Origin: Arachis hypogaea
Lineage: Eukaryota > Streptophyta > Magnoliopsida > Fabales > Fabaceae
Direction of reading: 5' to 3'
DNA: 64,000 bases
NCBI RefSeq assembly: GCF_003086295.3
Contig: NC_092047.1
Location: 117,778,449 to 117,842,448 of the forward strand
Positions 1 through 14,727 of this stretch are shown here, piece after piece. Within the stretch, counting starts at the first letter, position 1. Each line of letters opens with the position of its first letter. Position numbers and translations under genes: made by a program. The notes beneath the pieces were generated by a model. That model was given only the letters and a program-made list of their open reading frames with translations, had not been told where the DNA came from and made no database searches.

Positions 1-837
1 TTTTAATGTATTATAAGGATAAACAATCATCCATGTATTATTTGGAGTACCAATATTTTGTTTTTCATTTAAAACTCCCTAAACCCGATTGTTAAAAAGA
101 TAATAGTTTTCTTATTTATATAATAGCTTTTAAGATTACACAAGTATTTTTCAAGTTTTATAATGTTATGAGAATAGAAATTACATGATAAATTAATTAT
201 TTAGAATTTAATTCAAATATTATATTTTATATTCAAATAAAATATAAAAAATATTTATTTTACATGTTAATAATATGTGTATAATTAAATTTATTATGTA
301 ATAATGTATGCAAAATAGTAATTTATCCATTTAATTTTCAAAAACACTAAAATAATTGTTTTGAGACTTGAGAGAATATGTTAGGTTTTCTTTAATATAT
401 ATTACTCTTCAGGGAAGACTAGGTTTTGTTAGAAGGCCAAAATAACTTGTATCAAAATAAGGTAGGAGTGCGATATTTTTCGAAATTAACTTGTTATTGA
501 AGGTGAAAAAATAAAAAATAAAAAATTTTAAATTTTAAATTTAAATTATTAATCTAAAATAACATAAATAAAAAATTAAAACTTTTTTAATTAAAAAAAA
601 TAAACATTTAAATATAATTATTTTTATATAAAATTAATAATTAAAAATTATTAAATAATAATTTAATTAAATATATTAAATTATTTAATAATTTTTAAAT
701 AACATCAAATAAAAATAATTACATATAAATTTTTACGGTTAAAAAAACAACATTTCTTATATTTAATAAAAAACAGTTAAAGAGACTTTGGCTGAAAATA
801 ATTTTGTAAAGAGAAATGAGTAAATGTTAAAAATAAA

Positions 838-1065
838 TGAGTGACGTGGCAGAAGCATGGAACATGATTAGTCGCACATTAAGCCAAAATAGACACCCCA
901 CCGTTTGGCGCCAACCTCACGTGAGTTGTCAGAATCTGCATTTATCGGACGGCTGTCAAAGATCTTTAGCTACAATCTGCGTCGTCCATATCCGTCCAAA
1001 ATCTAAATCATTCTCCACGTTTCTGTAGGTCCCACCCATTTCCCCTTAGACCCTGAAACGTTTCT
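838..1065. promoter_or_regulatory. Isolated promoter-like island with G-box and E2F sites
   Basis: This is a roughly 230-bp island of balanced base composition in very AT-rich DNA. It contains GTGACGTGGC (841-850, an ACGT-core bZIP site), the palindrome GTTTGGCGCCAAC (903-915, which fits the plant E2F consensus WTTSSCSS) and the G-box CACGTG (918-923). A possible TATA-like stretch follows near 1105. These are sequence matches; a promoter role is inference. No coding region follows on either strand within several kb, so the controlled gene is missing, non-coding or absent. Confidence 0.4.
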
Positions 1066-1384
1066 TTTTGCAGAGGCTTTGCCTCATTATTTGTATTTTC
1101 TCATTATAAAAATAACTATATATTAGTTTGGTGTATAAAATAACAATATAAATACAAAGGAAAAAATTAGAAAAATGAGTATATGTGTGCATCACATTGT
1201 GAATTTTTTTTGTTTTGTTTCCTCTAAATTATTTAATACAAAAAGAAGAAATTATATATTCCCTTTCAACATCACATTATGTTACAAATATTCTTTAATT
1301 CTTTATATATATATATAATACTCTAGGAATAATTTGAATATTATTTATCACTTATTATTAATAAATAATTTAGATATACATAAA

Positions 1385-1640
1385 AATATTATATTAATAA
1401 TATTTTTATATTAGAATGTATAATTTTTTATTTTAGTAAAAATATATATGAGAGTACTTTTAGAGTACTGTATTTATATTTAAATTATATCTAAATTTTA
1501 ATAATATTTCTATATTAAAATGTATTATTTTTTACTCTAATAAAAATATATATGAGAATATTTTTAAAATACTGTATTTATACTTAAATTATATCTAAAT
1601 TTTAGAGTACCGTATTTATATCTAAATTATCTATTAATAC
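1385..1640. repeat. Partial tandem duplication, about 104-bp unit
   Basis: Nearly the same sequence occurs at about 1467-1500 and 1571-1604, starting ACTGTATTTATA and continuing into an AT-rich block. The neighbouring segments also match at the same spacing. A third partial copy begins near 1609. The spacing of 104 bases suggests local tandem duplication. No coding content is seen. Confidence 0.55.
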
Positions 1641-1793
1641 TTATTTATATAAAAGAATGATTCACTAATTAACCTTCAATATTTATATTAACAACTAATA
1701 AATTTGATCTAAATTATTCAAACTAGATAATTCACACAATATAATATGCATTATTTTAAGCCCCACTAATATTTATGTGTAATATTGTTAATT

Positions 1794-1880
1794 TTGTTTT
1801 TAAAAATAAAAAATAAAACTCGAATTCACAATCTTTTATATGAATATAAATAGATTATATTATTTAAATTATAATTCGTA
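1794..1880 (-). repeat. Decayed tRNA-like SINE
   Basis: Read on the minus strand, this resembles the tRNA-like unit seen intact near 17.5 kb and 45.7 kb: an A-box-like part, a middle stretch and a box-B-like GAATTCGAGTT-type motif, followed by an A-rich tail (T-rich on the plus strand). Many substitutions have accumulated. I could not find target-site duplications, so this is an old or truncated copy. Confidence 0.4.
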
Positions 1881-2599
1881 ATTAGTGTCACAAAAATGAG
1901 ACATTATATTGCATAATAACAAAAATCAATTAATGTCTTTAGCTTATTATTATTATTATTCTTATTATTATTATTATTTTGTTTGGAATTGTGTGAGATA
2001 TTATATATGATGATTTAGGATTTTGTGGGTGATACGTTGCATTTAAAAGGCAAGGCTGGGTGGATGGGATAGCAGCTGTCTCTATAATATGAAACCTTGC
2101 AACCGATCATTTCTCTCTGCAATCACCATCAAATATATATATATATATATATTTGGTTTTTTTTGTTGAATGGTTTTTAAAACCGTTTCAGAAATATGTC
2201 TTATAGTCTGTCTTTATTATTAGTTATTAGTAAGTGTACATGCAAGAAGAATAGCAGTTGTTGTTTCAGTCTATATTTTTAACTATTTTAGTTTTTTTGT
2301 TGAAAAAATAATTGAAAAAAAATTATTTTAAAATAATTAAGAATATTTTGTTTGTTTTTGTTTATGTCAGAATATAATTTTATTAATGACTTTGAAAGTT
2401 TCAAGCTGAGTGATCACTCTTCATGCATACACACATCATAACTAGTAATTAATTATATGTCCACATATGCTAGAGTTATTAATTATTTTGAAAAGTGTTT
2501 ACAATAAATACACAAAATTTAATAAATTTCTAAAATATTTATTATTATTTATTAAAATAAAACATTTAAGAGTTTCTAATGATAGTAATGCGTTCTTAA

Positions 2600-2960
2600 G
2601 TAGTGTTTGGTGGAGAAACAGAAAAAAAAAAAACTAAAACTGAGAGACAGAGACTAAAAAACAAAGATTGAATAAATCTCAGTATTTTATTTGGTGCAGA
2701 GTGGAAGACAGAAATTAAAACAATAATAAAATTTATTTAATTTATACAAAGAGTAAAATTGAAATAAATTAATTGAAATAAAGATATTTTAGGTATAAAA
2801 TATTATTAAAGTTTCAGTCTCTGTCTCTCAAAATTTTAGTCTCTTTGTGTCCCTACTTTTTAAATGTACTGAAATACTAAAATTTTAAAAACAGAAAAAA
2901 AAATTTAGTATCAGTCTTTGAACTAATAAACATAATACTGAGTCTAAATCTCTCTCAATT
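2600..2960. repeat. Tourist-like MITE, copy 1
   Basis: The element starts with GTAGTGTTTGGTGGAGA directly after TAA. Inside are the GAGACAGAGACT and CAGTCTCTGTCTCTC blocks shared with copies near 41.2 and 46.9 kb. The internal arms are inverted complements of each other. The right terminus is eroded. The TAA flank suggests a PIF/Harbinger-type (Tourist-like) element, which is inference. Confidence 0.6.
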
Positions 2961-3600
2961 TTTATTGCAGTATAATTAAACTCTTAACGAATTAATTAAT
3001 TATTAATTAATATACAAAACAACAAGTCATTCATGCATCTATAAAGTTAAATATAGTTACAATCTAGTAATTAACGAAGATACACACTACCTGCTAAGTC
3101 AAGAAACAGACATAGATGATATACATATATATATGACAATATTATTATCCAAGGTAGCTAGCAATAAAAGTAAAATAATAGAGCATTGATATAACAATAT
3201 TATTATTTATATTATTGTCATTAATTAGTTGTTATTACTTGCTACATTATGAAGTTGGAAGTTGACCATGTTGATGGATGAATACTCACCAATCAAGCAA
3301 ATCTTATGGTGACAAATTAAGCTCTAATTTGTATATCAACTGATCAAAATTAAAGATTACTCCTAATCACTTGATTAGCATGATACCCCACTTAATCAAA
3401 TAGTTCCTTAATTAATTGGCAAACCTCATCTCACTTATTTGGGTGCCATAACTCATGACCCCATTGACAAATACACCCAACCTCTGAATAGATAATATAA
3501 TATAATAATATAATATAAGATATAAACTAAATGGATGTTCCTGTTATGCTATGCATTACCAATGAACTTTCCTATACTTTGACATCATCGTTTGGATTAT

Positions 3601-3603
<3 letters not shown>

Positions 3604-3652
<49 letters not shown>
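3604..3652. repeat. (AT)n microsatellite
   Basis: This is an uninterrupted AT/TA dinucleotide run of about 49 bases. Confidence 0.95.
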
Positions 3653-3656
<4 letters not shown>

Positions 3657-4934
3657 TCTTGCACTAATTAATGTAACACCATCATGTTACTAAAGAAAAA
3701 TTAGTAATAACAAATCAATAGAAACAATGATAAATTGGATAGCAACATATAACAATATCTAACCCACAAATTGAGCTTTAAAATGGATGACATTGACCTT
3801 GGTTTTATTTTGTTGTATTATTGTCTACTTCACAATCTCATTTGATGAGCTTAATTTGTGTCATTGTGTCTGTGTGTGAGTTCAGAGTATTTCCATCATA
3901 CAACTAATAATTAAAATTGGATCCATATATTAGGAATGAAGCATTTTTCTTGCTAAGTCAGATTTAAGTCTTTTCAAACAATAGTTAGATTTGGAAAGAG
4001 AACATGTTTTTCTTATGATCATGCTTTTGGGTTAAAAAACATTAGTTTAATTATTCTATTAATTCTTATAATTTTATCAAATTTATAATTAGATTTTTAT
4101 ACTTTTTTTTTAATTGAATTTTTACATTATTTTTAATTTTATAATTAAATCTTTTTTAATAAAATAATAGAATATTCTATATTCTAAATCTTAAATTTTT
4201 AGTTAATTTTTATTTCGAGCCGACTTTTGTTTGGGGATTCAGTTTATCAATTATATGGTATGGTGACTTGTCAAGATGACTTTGAAGTTTAGCTTGGTGT
4301 ATGACATTAACTCTATCTATCTATGATTATTGGCTAGCTCTATCAAAAAATAAATACAATAGTGATGTTTTTGACCTTAGGTTATGACATTATAACCCTT
4401 TGAATCCTAAGTATGAAGCATTACAATTTATAAGTGCCATTTTGAGAGCTACTCTTTACCAAGATTCATGTTAAAATTCGAATTGAATTTTTTTTAATAA
4501 AATTAAAAGAGTACATAAAGAGTATGCAAAAATAAAGAATGCTTTGTTATATATTTCTTGATTGATTGAATTATAAAAGTAAAACTAAATATATAGAGTA
4601 TTGTCTACGAAAAATAAAAGCAAAAAGATAAGATAAGAAGGTAATATAAAGATAAGATGATAAAAACTAAAATTAAAACTGAATTTATGTATTTTGTTGG
4701 ACTTTGTGGACCGTGAAACTTTTTTATTATTGTCATGGACTAAGGTAAAAAAATAGTTGAATACTTTTACACACTTAGGAGGCTGCAAGCTATATTCAAA
4801 TAAATGTTGATCCTGATAAATAAATAATGTTACAAGAACTTAACTCTTAAAAGATCAATCAATTAATTAATTGGTTCCTAAAAGTTTTCTTTTTCTTAAG
4901 AATTATATATATAAACAAGATTTATCATAGGAGT

Positions 4935-5446
4935 AAATAATCGTATTGATAATTTTAAAATTATATTCACGCTTTAATCTAATCATCTCCAAAATTTTAA
5001 TTTACTCAATTTAATTTTCTAACTTAATATTCGTGATTCACCTTAGTCCCTAATATTATTTTCGTCGTAGAATTGTTAACTGCGTGTTGAAATAGATTAA
5101 CGTCTGTCGCGTTAAACTTCTTAACGACTATCTGATGTCGCAATTGAATTTTACCTCAATTACTTTCTAAGAAACTTTTAAAACCCTTAACTAAAATTAG
5201 GATTAAAATTTTAAAAGTTTCATGAGAAAAATCGAGGTAAAAAAATTCTAATTTTCACATTAAACGGTCGTTAGAAAGTTGTCCGTTTATCTTAGTATAT
5301 TGTTAATGATTCTTTGACAAAAATAAGGTGAAGCCGATACAAGTCACAAATGTCAAGTTGAAGGACAAATTGAGATTGAAAGTGCAAATATAATTTCAGA
5401 GATTAATTTAAGTGTTAACTCTTGAGATACGATTAGTTAGTAAAAT
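4935..5446. repeat. Long foldback element
   Basis: The outer arms, roughly 4935-5080 and 5300-5446, are imperfect inverted complements. For example, a TTCACCTTAGTCCCTAAT-type stretch on the left pairs with AATAAGGTGAAGCC on the right. The middle carries inverted TTAACGACT and CGGTCGTTA blocks. The form is like other legume foldback MITEs. I could not settle the target-site duplication. Confidence 0.45.
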
Positions 5447-5918
5447 ATCTATTAAGATGACATTTAGTTCTAAAGACATACGAGTCGTGTCACTTCTTTT
5501 TATCTTTTTATACATATAAAACTTAGCATAAAAATCTTTCTTAATATCGATACATGTTTTTTGCATTTTTCTATTTTAAAAAGTCAATCTTCTTAAATAT
5601 TATTTTAGATAAAAATAATTTTAAACTTCTGTCTTTGTCTCATATTTTCAAATAGATTTTGTTCTTTACATTTGTGTCTTTTTTATTTCACAACAGAAGC
5701 CAAATGCTACTTTTAAAACATATATATTATGTGTCAGCACTTAACATTTTAATAATCTTTTAAGGATCAAATTGTTGGTTCATCCAAAACAAAAACGAAC
5801 AAACCCTTTGTAATGTTTCTTCATCCAAAATTTACATGAACTAGGGTCAGTTCAGTTCAATACACACCTTGGAGAAAATTGTCTGTGTTACCAAAAAAGA
5901 AACTCATACACTATTTTC

Positions 5919-9473
<3,555 letters not shown>

Positions 9474-10588
9474 CTAACATCAATACTCATTCCTTATTCC
9501 AAGCATCTAACAAACAATAACAATCCAAATATAAACAAATATTATAATTTAGAAAAATTATGATCCCATTTCAGTTTTCTCCTCAAACTTCAAAAGGCTA
9601 ACATGATTAACATTTAGCTTAACATGAATTTCTCCAATTTGGCACCCTCTAATCCCTAACATTTCAAATTAAGAGAGAGAATGCGGGAAAAAGAAAATGA
9701 GGGTTTTTGCTACGTACTTTGAAGCATGAAGATGCAAGCGCTCATTCCTTCTTCTGATTCAGGATTCGAAGGAAATGCCGAAATAGCTCTCATTAATGAG
9801 AGGTCCCCACACTCATTACCATTATCATTATCATACGAACTTCAACAAACCCTATTCTTGCAATTAAGGAATAATAAAGGAGAAAATTCGCTGAATTGGA
9901 AGGGGGTTTTAATTTTGAAGGGTATAAAGGAGGAAACTTTGTGTGGAGACGGGAAAAAAATTAAATGAGGCTTGTTTTAAGGTGAGAAGAGAGAGTCAAA
10001 ACTCAAAAACATGAGTTGTGTTAAGCTGCCAACTTTAATTTTGGATTCTCTAATGATGTTTGGTTCCAGGGAAAGAGGCACCAAAATGGAAAATGAAATT
10101 TTCTCAGAGAGGAAAATAAAGTTGGCGAGAGAATGAAGAAGGAGGGAAGGAGGCAGTTACCGCCTTACCGGTAATTCTGTTATGAAAGGTTTAAAAATTG
10201 GAGAAAACGCGTTTGACTCTATGAGGATCCAACGGACCAGATTCTAAGATATGCAAAGTAAAGTCTTATTTATACCTTTTTTTTTTTAAATAGGGTGGAA
10301 AACATATTTTATATAAATTTTTATGATAAAAAGTTAACAAAATTATATAATTAACAAATATTATTGTTTTTTATTAGTACTTAATTAACAATAATTTATA
10401 TCTATATTTAGATATATTTTATACGCAAAAAATATATAATTTATATTTATATTTATAAAAATTTTACGTAAATAAATTAATAAAATTTATTTATTAAAAT
10501 AAAAATAATTTAATATTTATATTAATAAAATAATTACTAAAAAATTATTACTCCTGTTTTTATTTCTCGCTAAGGACTTCTCCCTTTC
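9474..10588. promoter_or_regulatory. Divergent intergenic region between kinase and PPR genes
   Basis: The interval holds the kinase 5'-UTR and its intron (about 9474-9717) and upstream sequence of both genes. From about 10260 to 10555 it becomes very AT-rich, ending just before the PPR start codon. I see no open frame with coding character and no clear repeat element. Confidence 0.55.
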
Positions 10589-13500
10589 ATGGTGATGTCT
10601 GCTGTGTGCGATTTGCTCGGAGCCATGAGATCAATAAGCAAGCTCCGAACTCTGAATCAACCTTTGAGCTATCTCCTCTCACTGCCTCAAGTTCTTCATT
10701 TTTCTTCCAGCTCTTCCAATTCGTCAAAGCACTCACCTTTATTGTCTCGCGCAGCAACCCAACAATCTGATCCCGGCATCTACCGTGCACTTTTTGATGA
10801 AATTACTGACATTTTAGGGGCTGGCCCTGTGGTCCAGGACAATTCCTCATCTGGGTTTTTGTTTTTGGAGGAAGCTGATAAGGGGAAGTCGGGTTCTGAA
10901 GTGGAACATGATTGCACCAAAGATGTTTGTGGAAATGCCACAGCGAGTGTATTGCTTGATAAAGGCAAGAGCTTTGGTGTTTTTGGAGATTCCAAGTTGG
11001 GGAACATGAGTGAAGACGATGTGAGCCGAGTTGTTGGTGAGATTACTAGGATTTTTAGAGGTGAAAAGGATTGGAGTCCTGTGGAGGAGAAGTTGGAGAA
11101 TTTGAATTTTGAGTTGAGAGCTGAGGTTTTTGATATGGTATTGAAAAGGTGCTTCAAAGTGCCACACTTGGCTTTAACAGCTTTTGATTGGGTGAAGAAC
11201 AAGGAAGGTTTTAGTCACACAATGAAGACTTATAATACTATGTTGTGGATTGCAGGGGAAGCTAAGGAGTTTGGGATGGTGAATAAGTTGGTGGAAGAAA
11301 TGGATGACTGTGGAATTGAAAAGGATGTTAGGACGTGGACTATTCTCATATCCCATTATGGGAAAGTGAAGCAAATCAGCAAATTGTTGTTGGCCTTTGA
11401 AAACATGAAGAAATTTGGTTGTGAACCTGATGAGGTTGCATATAGGGCAATGATACGTTCGCTTTGCAGTTGTGGGAAAGGTGATATTGCTATGGAGTTC
11501 TACAAGGATATGGTACAGAAAGATATGGTGCTTGATCTAAGATTATATAAGTTGCTCATGAACTCCATGGCAAGGGTAGGTGATGTTGCGGCTGTTCATT
11601 TCCTTGGAAATGACATGACACGGTTGTCTCTGATGCCGGAAAACAGTGTTCAGAGTTGTATGCTGAAGAGTTTCTGTATTTCTGGAAGGATTAAAGAAGC
11701 TTTGGAACTGATCCGTGACCACAAAAGTAAAGACTTAGCTATTGAACCTGAGTTTTTCGAGACCTTGGTGAGAGGGCTGTGTAAGGCTGGCATGATTACA
11801 GACGCTTTAGAGATTGTTGAAATTATGAAGAGAAGGGATATTGTTGATGGAAGGATTCATGGAATTATAATAAATGGATATTTGGTAAGAAATGAAGTTC
11901 ACAAGGCACTTGATATGTTCCAAAGCATGAAAGAATCTGGTTGTGTGCCCACAATTTCCACATATACAGAACTGATACAGCATTTGTTTAAGTTGAATAG
12001 GTATGAAGATGCTTGCTTGTTGTACGAAGAGATGCTAGGAAAAGGTATCAAGCCTGATGGAGTGGTAATAACGACCATGGTTGCAGGTCATGTTTCTCAA
12101 AACCGTATATTCGAAGCATGGAAGTTATTCAAGAGTATGGAGTGCCAAGGCATCAAGCTCAATTGGAAACCATATGCACTGTTTATTAAGGAGCTTTGCA
12201 AAGCTTCAAGGACAGATGATATTATCAAAGTATTGTATGACATGCAGGCTTCGGAGATTGTAATTTTAGATGAAGTATTCCACTGTGTTGTAACATACTT
12301 GAAGAACAAAGGGGAACTAGACATGAAAGCGAAAGTTGAGAAGATTTATACAGCATTTAAACTTGATCTACAAAAATGCAGTAATTCCGAAGAACAAGTA
12401 TCTTTGAGAATTAAGGTGGAGAAGGATGTGGTAATTGATCAATCAGAATCACAAAAAGTAAATTACTCCTCAGTTCACCCACATGATAAGACTTACAACG
12501 AGCAGGATGTTCATGAAATTTGTAGGATTCTTTCATCTTCCATGGATTGGTCCTTAATTCAAGAAAATTTGGAGAGAAGCACGATATGGTTTACCCCGGA
12601 ATTTGTTTTGGAGATATTGCAACATTGCAGTATGCATGGCAACACTATGCTAAAGTTCTTTTCATGGGTTGGAAAGCAGCCTGGATATAGGCACACTGTA
12701 GAGACATACAACATGGCAATTAAGATTGCAGGTCGCGGGAAAGATTTTAAGCACATGCGCAGCCTGTTCTTTGAGATGAGAAGAAACAATTATCCAATAA
12801 TGCCAGAGACATGGACAATCATGATAATGCTTTACGGTCGAATCGGTCTAACAGATCTGGCCATGAATTGTTTTAGAGATATGAAAGCTGAGGGTTACAA
12901 ACCAAGTAGAAGCACATACAAGTACTTGATCATTGCTCTTTGTGGAAGGAAAGGAAGGAAGGTTGATGAAGCTATCAAAATATATGGTGAGATGATTCGT
13001 GCCAGACACATCCCCGACAAAGAATTGGTTGAAACTTTCCTTGGTTGTTTATGTGAAGTTGGTAGGCTTTCAGAAGCTAGGAGATGCATAGATTCTCTCA
13101 AAATATTCGGATATTCAGTTCCTCTTAGCTATTCCTTGCTTATCAGGTCTCTTTGCAGGGTTGGAAAAATGGAAGAAGCATTGGCATTGGTTGGAGAAAG
13201 TGGGGCAGAGAAACCAACTTTAGATCAGTTTACATGTGGAAGCATTGTCCATGGCCTACTCCGAAAGGGTCAATTTGAAGACGCCTTAGCCAAAGTGGAA
13301 TCTATGAAACAAAAGGGTATTAAACCTACCATTCATGTTTATACATCTTTGATTGTTCATTACTTTAAGGAGAAACAGATAGGAAAAGCCATTGAAGTAT
13401 TCAAGGAAATGCAAGAATCAGGTTATGAACCAAACATTGTCACATATTCTGCCCTTATAAGTGGATACATGAACATGGAGAGACCAACTGATGCATGGAA

Positions 13501-13762
13501 CATCTTCTACCGCATGAAATTGAAAGGACCCTCTCCTGATTTCAAGACTTATTCCATGTTCCTTAGTTGTCTTTGCAAGTCTGGTAGATCAGAAGAAGCC
13601 ATGAAGCTTATTTCTGAAATGTTAGATAGTGGTATTGTTCCTAGTACTATTAATTTTAGAACAGTGTTTTTTGGGCTAAACAGAGAAGGTAAACATGATT
13701 TAGCTCAGCTTGTATTGCAACGAAAATCAGAATTAATAAGAAAGCGCAAGCTCATAACTTGA
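10589..13762 (+). CDS. P-type pentatricopeptide repeat protein, probably mitochondrial
   Basis: A single exon of 1057 codons from ATG at 10589 to TGA at 13760. P-type PPR proteins are organelle RNA-binding proteins that act in RNA processing, stability or translation. The N-terminus is rich in Ser, Arg and Leu and fits an organelle targeting peptide. Repeats of about 35 residues fill most of the protein, with typical units such as YTSLIVHYFKEKQIGKAIEV. No E, DYW or SMR domain follows, and the protein ends in a short basic tail. It consists of two similar modules. Each starts with a DWS(P/L)-type segment (about residues 160 and 652), then a FFSWV- or FDWVKNKEGF-like stretch, then TYN repeats. 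From memory the best match is Arabidopsis At5g06400. It is convergent with the HSCB gene downstream. The RNA target cannot be read from the sequence. Confidence 0.93.
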   Translation: MVMSAVCDLLGAMRSISKLRTLNQPLSYLLSLPQVLHFSSSSSNSSKHSPLLSRAATQQSDPGIYRALFDEITDILGAGPVVQDNSSSGFLFLEEADKGKSGSEVEHDCTKDVCGNATASVLLDKGKSFGVFGDSKLGNMSEDDVSRVVGEITRIFRGEKDWSPVEEKLENLNFELRAEVFDMVLKRCFKVPHLALTAFDWVKNKEGFSHTMKTYNTMLWIAGEAKEFGMVNKLVEEMDDCGIEKDVRTWTILISHYGKVKQISKLLLAFENMKKFGCEPDEVAYRAMIRSLCSCGKGDIAMEFYKDMVQKDMVLDLRLYKLLMNSMARVGDVAAVHFLGNDMTRLSLMPENSVQSCMLKSFCISGRIKEALELIRDHKSKDLAIEPEFFETLVRGLCKAGMITDALEIVEIMKRRDIVDGRIHGIIINGYLVRNEVHKALDMFQSMKESGCVPTISTYTELIQHLFKLNRYEDACLLYEEMLGKGIKPDGVVITTMVAGHVSQNRIFEAWKLFKSMECQGIKLNWKPYALFIKELCKASRTDDIIKVLYDMQASEIVILDEVFHCVVTYLKNKGELDMKAKVEKIYTAFKLDLQKCSNSEEQVSLRIKVEKDVVIDQSESQKVNYSSVHPHDKTYNEQDVHEICRILSSSMDWSLIQENLERSTIWFTPEFVLEILQHCSMHGNTMLKFFSWVGKQPGYRHTVETYNMAIKIAGRGKDFKHMRSLFFEMRRNNYPIMPETWTIMIMLYGRIGLTDLAMNCFRDMKAEGYKPSRSTYKYLIIALCGRKGRKVDEAIKIYGEMIRARHIPDKELVETFLGCLCEVGRLSEARRCIDSLKIFGYSVPLSYSLLIRSLCRVGKMEEALALVGESGAEKPTLDQFTCGSIVHGLLRKGQFEDALAKVESMKQKGIKPTIHVYTSLIVHYFKEKQIGKAIEVFKEMQESGYEPNIVTYSALISGYMNMERPTDAWNIFYRMKLKGPSPDFKTYSMFLSCLCKSGRSEEAMKLISEMLDSGIVPSTINFRTVFFGLNREGKHDLAQLVLQRKSELIRKRKLIT

Positions 13763-14727
13763 ATTTTTCTTTCAAAGAAAAACATTATTGAATGGTATGA
13801 ATGAACTTGCGCAAATCCTTTTTTAAGTGCTCTTTTATTTCACATACACAGGACTTTCCATAGTTATGAAGTTTTATGCATGAATCAAGAAAAGCTCTTT
13901 AAATATCTAATGTAAAGAGAGAATTCAGCAGCTCATTTTTATAGATCAAATTGCTTAACTAGCCACTAGGTGCGAATCCATTAGTATAAGAACATGAAAC
14001 ACTTTTTTTTTGGGTCAAAATTCTCAAACTCATATCCACTCTTTATAATAATTATTATATTATTAATAAGAAATACAAAGTGTTGGTTCCTGATTAGCAT
14101 TGATCTGTGAAAAGGGTGCTTCTGCATAGTATGTGTCTCATGATCTTGTAACAAAAATGTAATCTTCTATCATTTTCATAAGGGCATGACATCCTTTGGG
14201 ACATTTGATTAACTCAATTGGTCATTTACTAATAGACCACATTGGGAAGAGAGTATGACTTATTAAAATTCTTCACACACAAATGATTATGATTCTGCTC
14301 CCCAAAAAAGAATAGCATCATGTTTGAAGCCTACACTTCATAGATATGGCTACCCCTGAAAAAGAAAATAAACAAAATAAAATCAGAGGCAAAACCCACA
14401 GTTACACAGCTTAATCAATATATCACATTTGTAGAATATAGATATATGATGGAACCACAAGTTGTAGAAAGAAATATACATTTTATTGTGAAAGGATGGA
14501 AGAACAAACAGCAGAAGGTGGCTACCACGGCAACAATATCCTGTAAAAATAATTGATAAAAAATAGTAAACCAAGTATCACTATTTTTTTTTTCTTCTAA
14601 TAATTTCAGTAAGCATTAATCTCGCTGTTCATCCTAAGCTTCAATTCTTGTTTTCAAATTTCTTACTTTCATCCTTACTAAGTATAGCCTAAGGAATCAA
14701 GCAAAAGCAATGACCATGTTACCTTCC
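13763..14727. other. Intergenic region between convergent PPR and HSCB genes
   Basis: This interval presumably holds the 3'-UTRs of both genes. It is AT-rich with T-runs near 14000 and 14585. No further gene, RNA or repeat element is recognised. Confidence 0.6.

Larger units (their letters stand above)
1..5830. other. AT-rich intergenic region, no gene recognised
   Basis: No open frame here has codon structure, splice signals or family motifs. The stretch is strongly AT-rich. It contains a G-box/E2F-rich island, a roughly 104-bp tandem duplication, a decayed tRNA-like SINE, a Tourist-like MITE, an AT microsatellite and a long foldback repeat, each listed separately. The rest is low-complexity A/T sequence in which I see nothing further. 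Confidence 0.7.

Noticed and set aside
10780..13101. Several minus-strand frames of 60-140 codons inside the PPR gene
   Set aside because: They are shadows of the 1057-codon sense frame, which has clear PPR repeats throughout.
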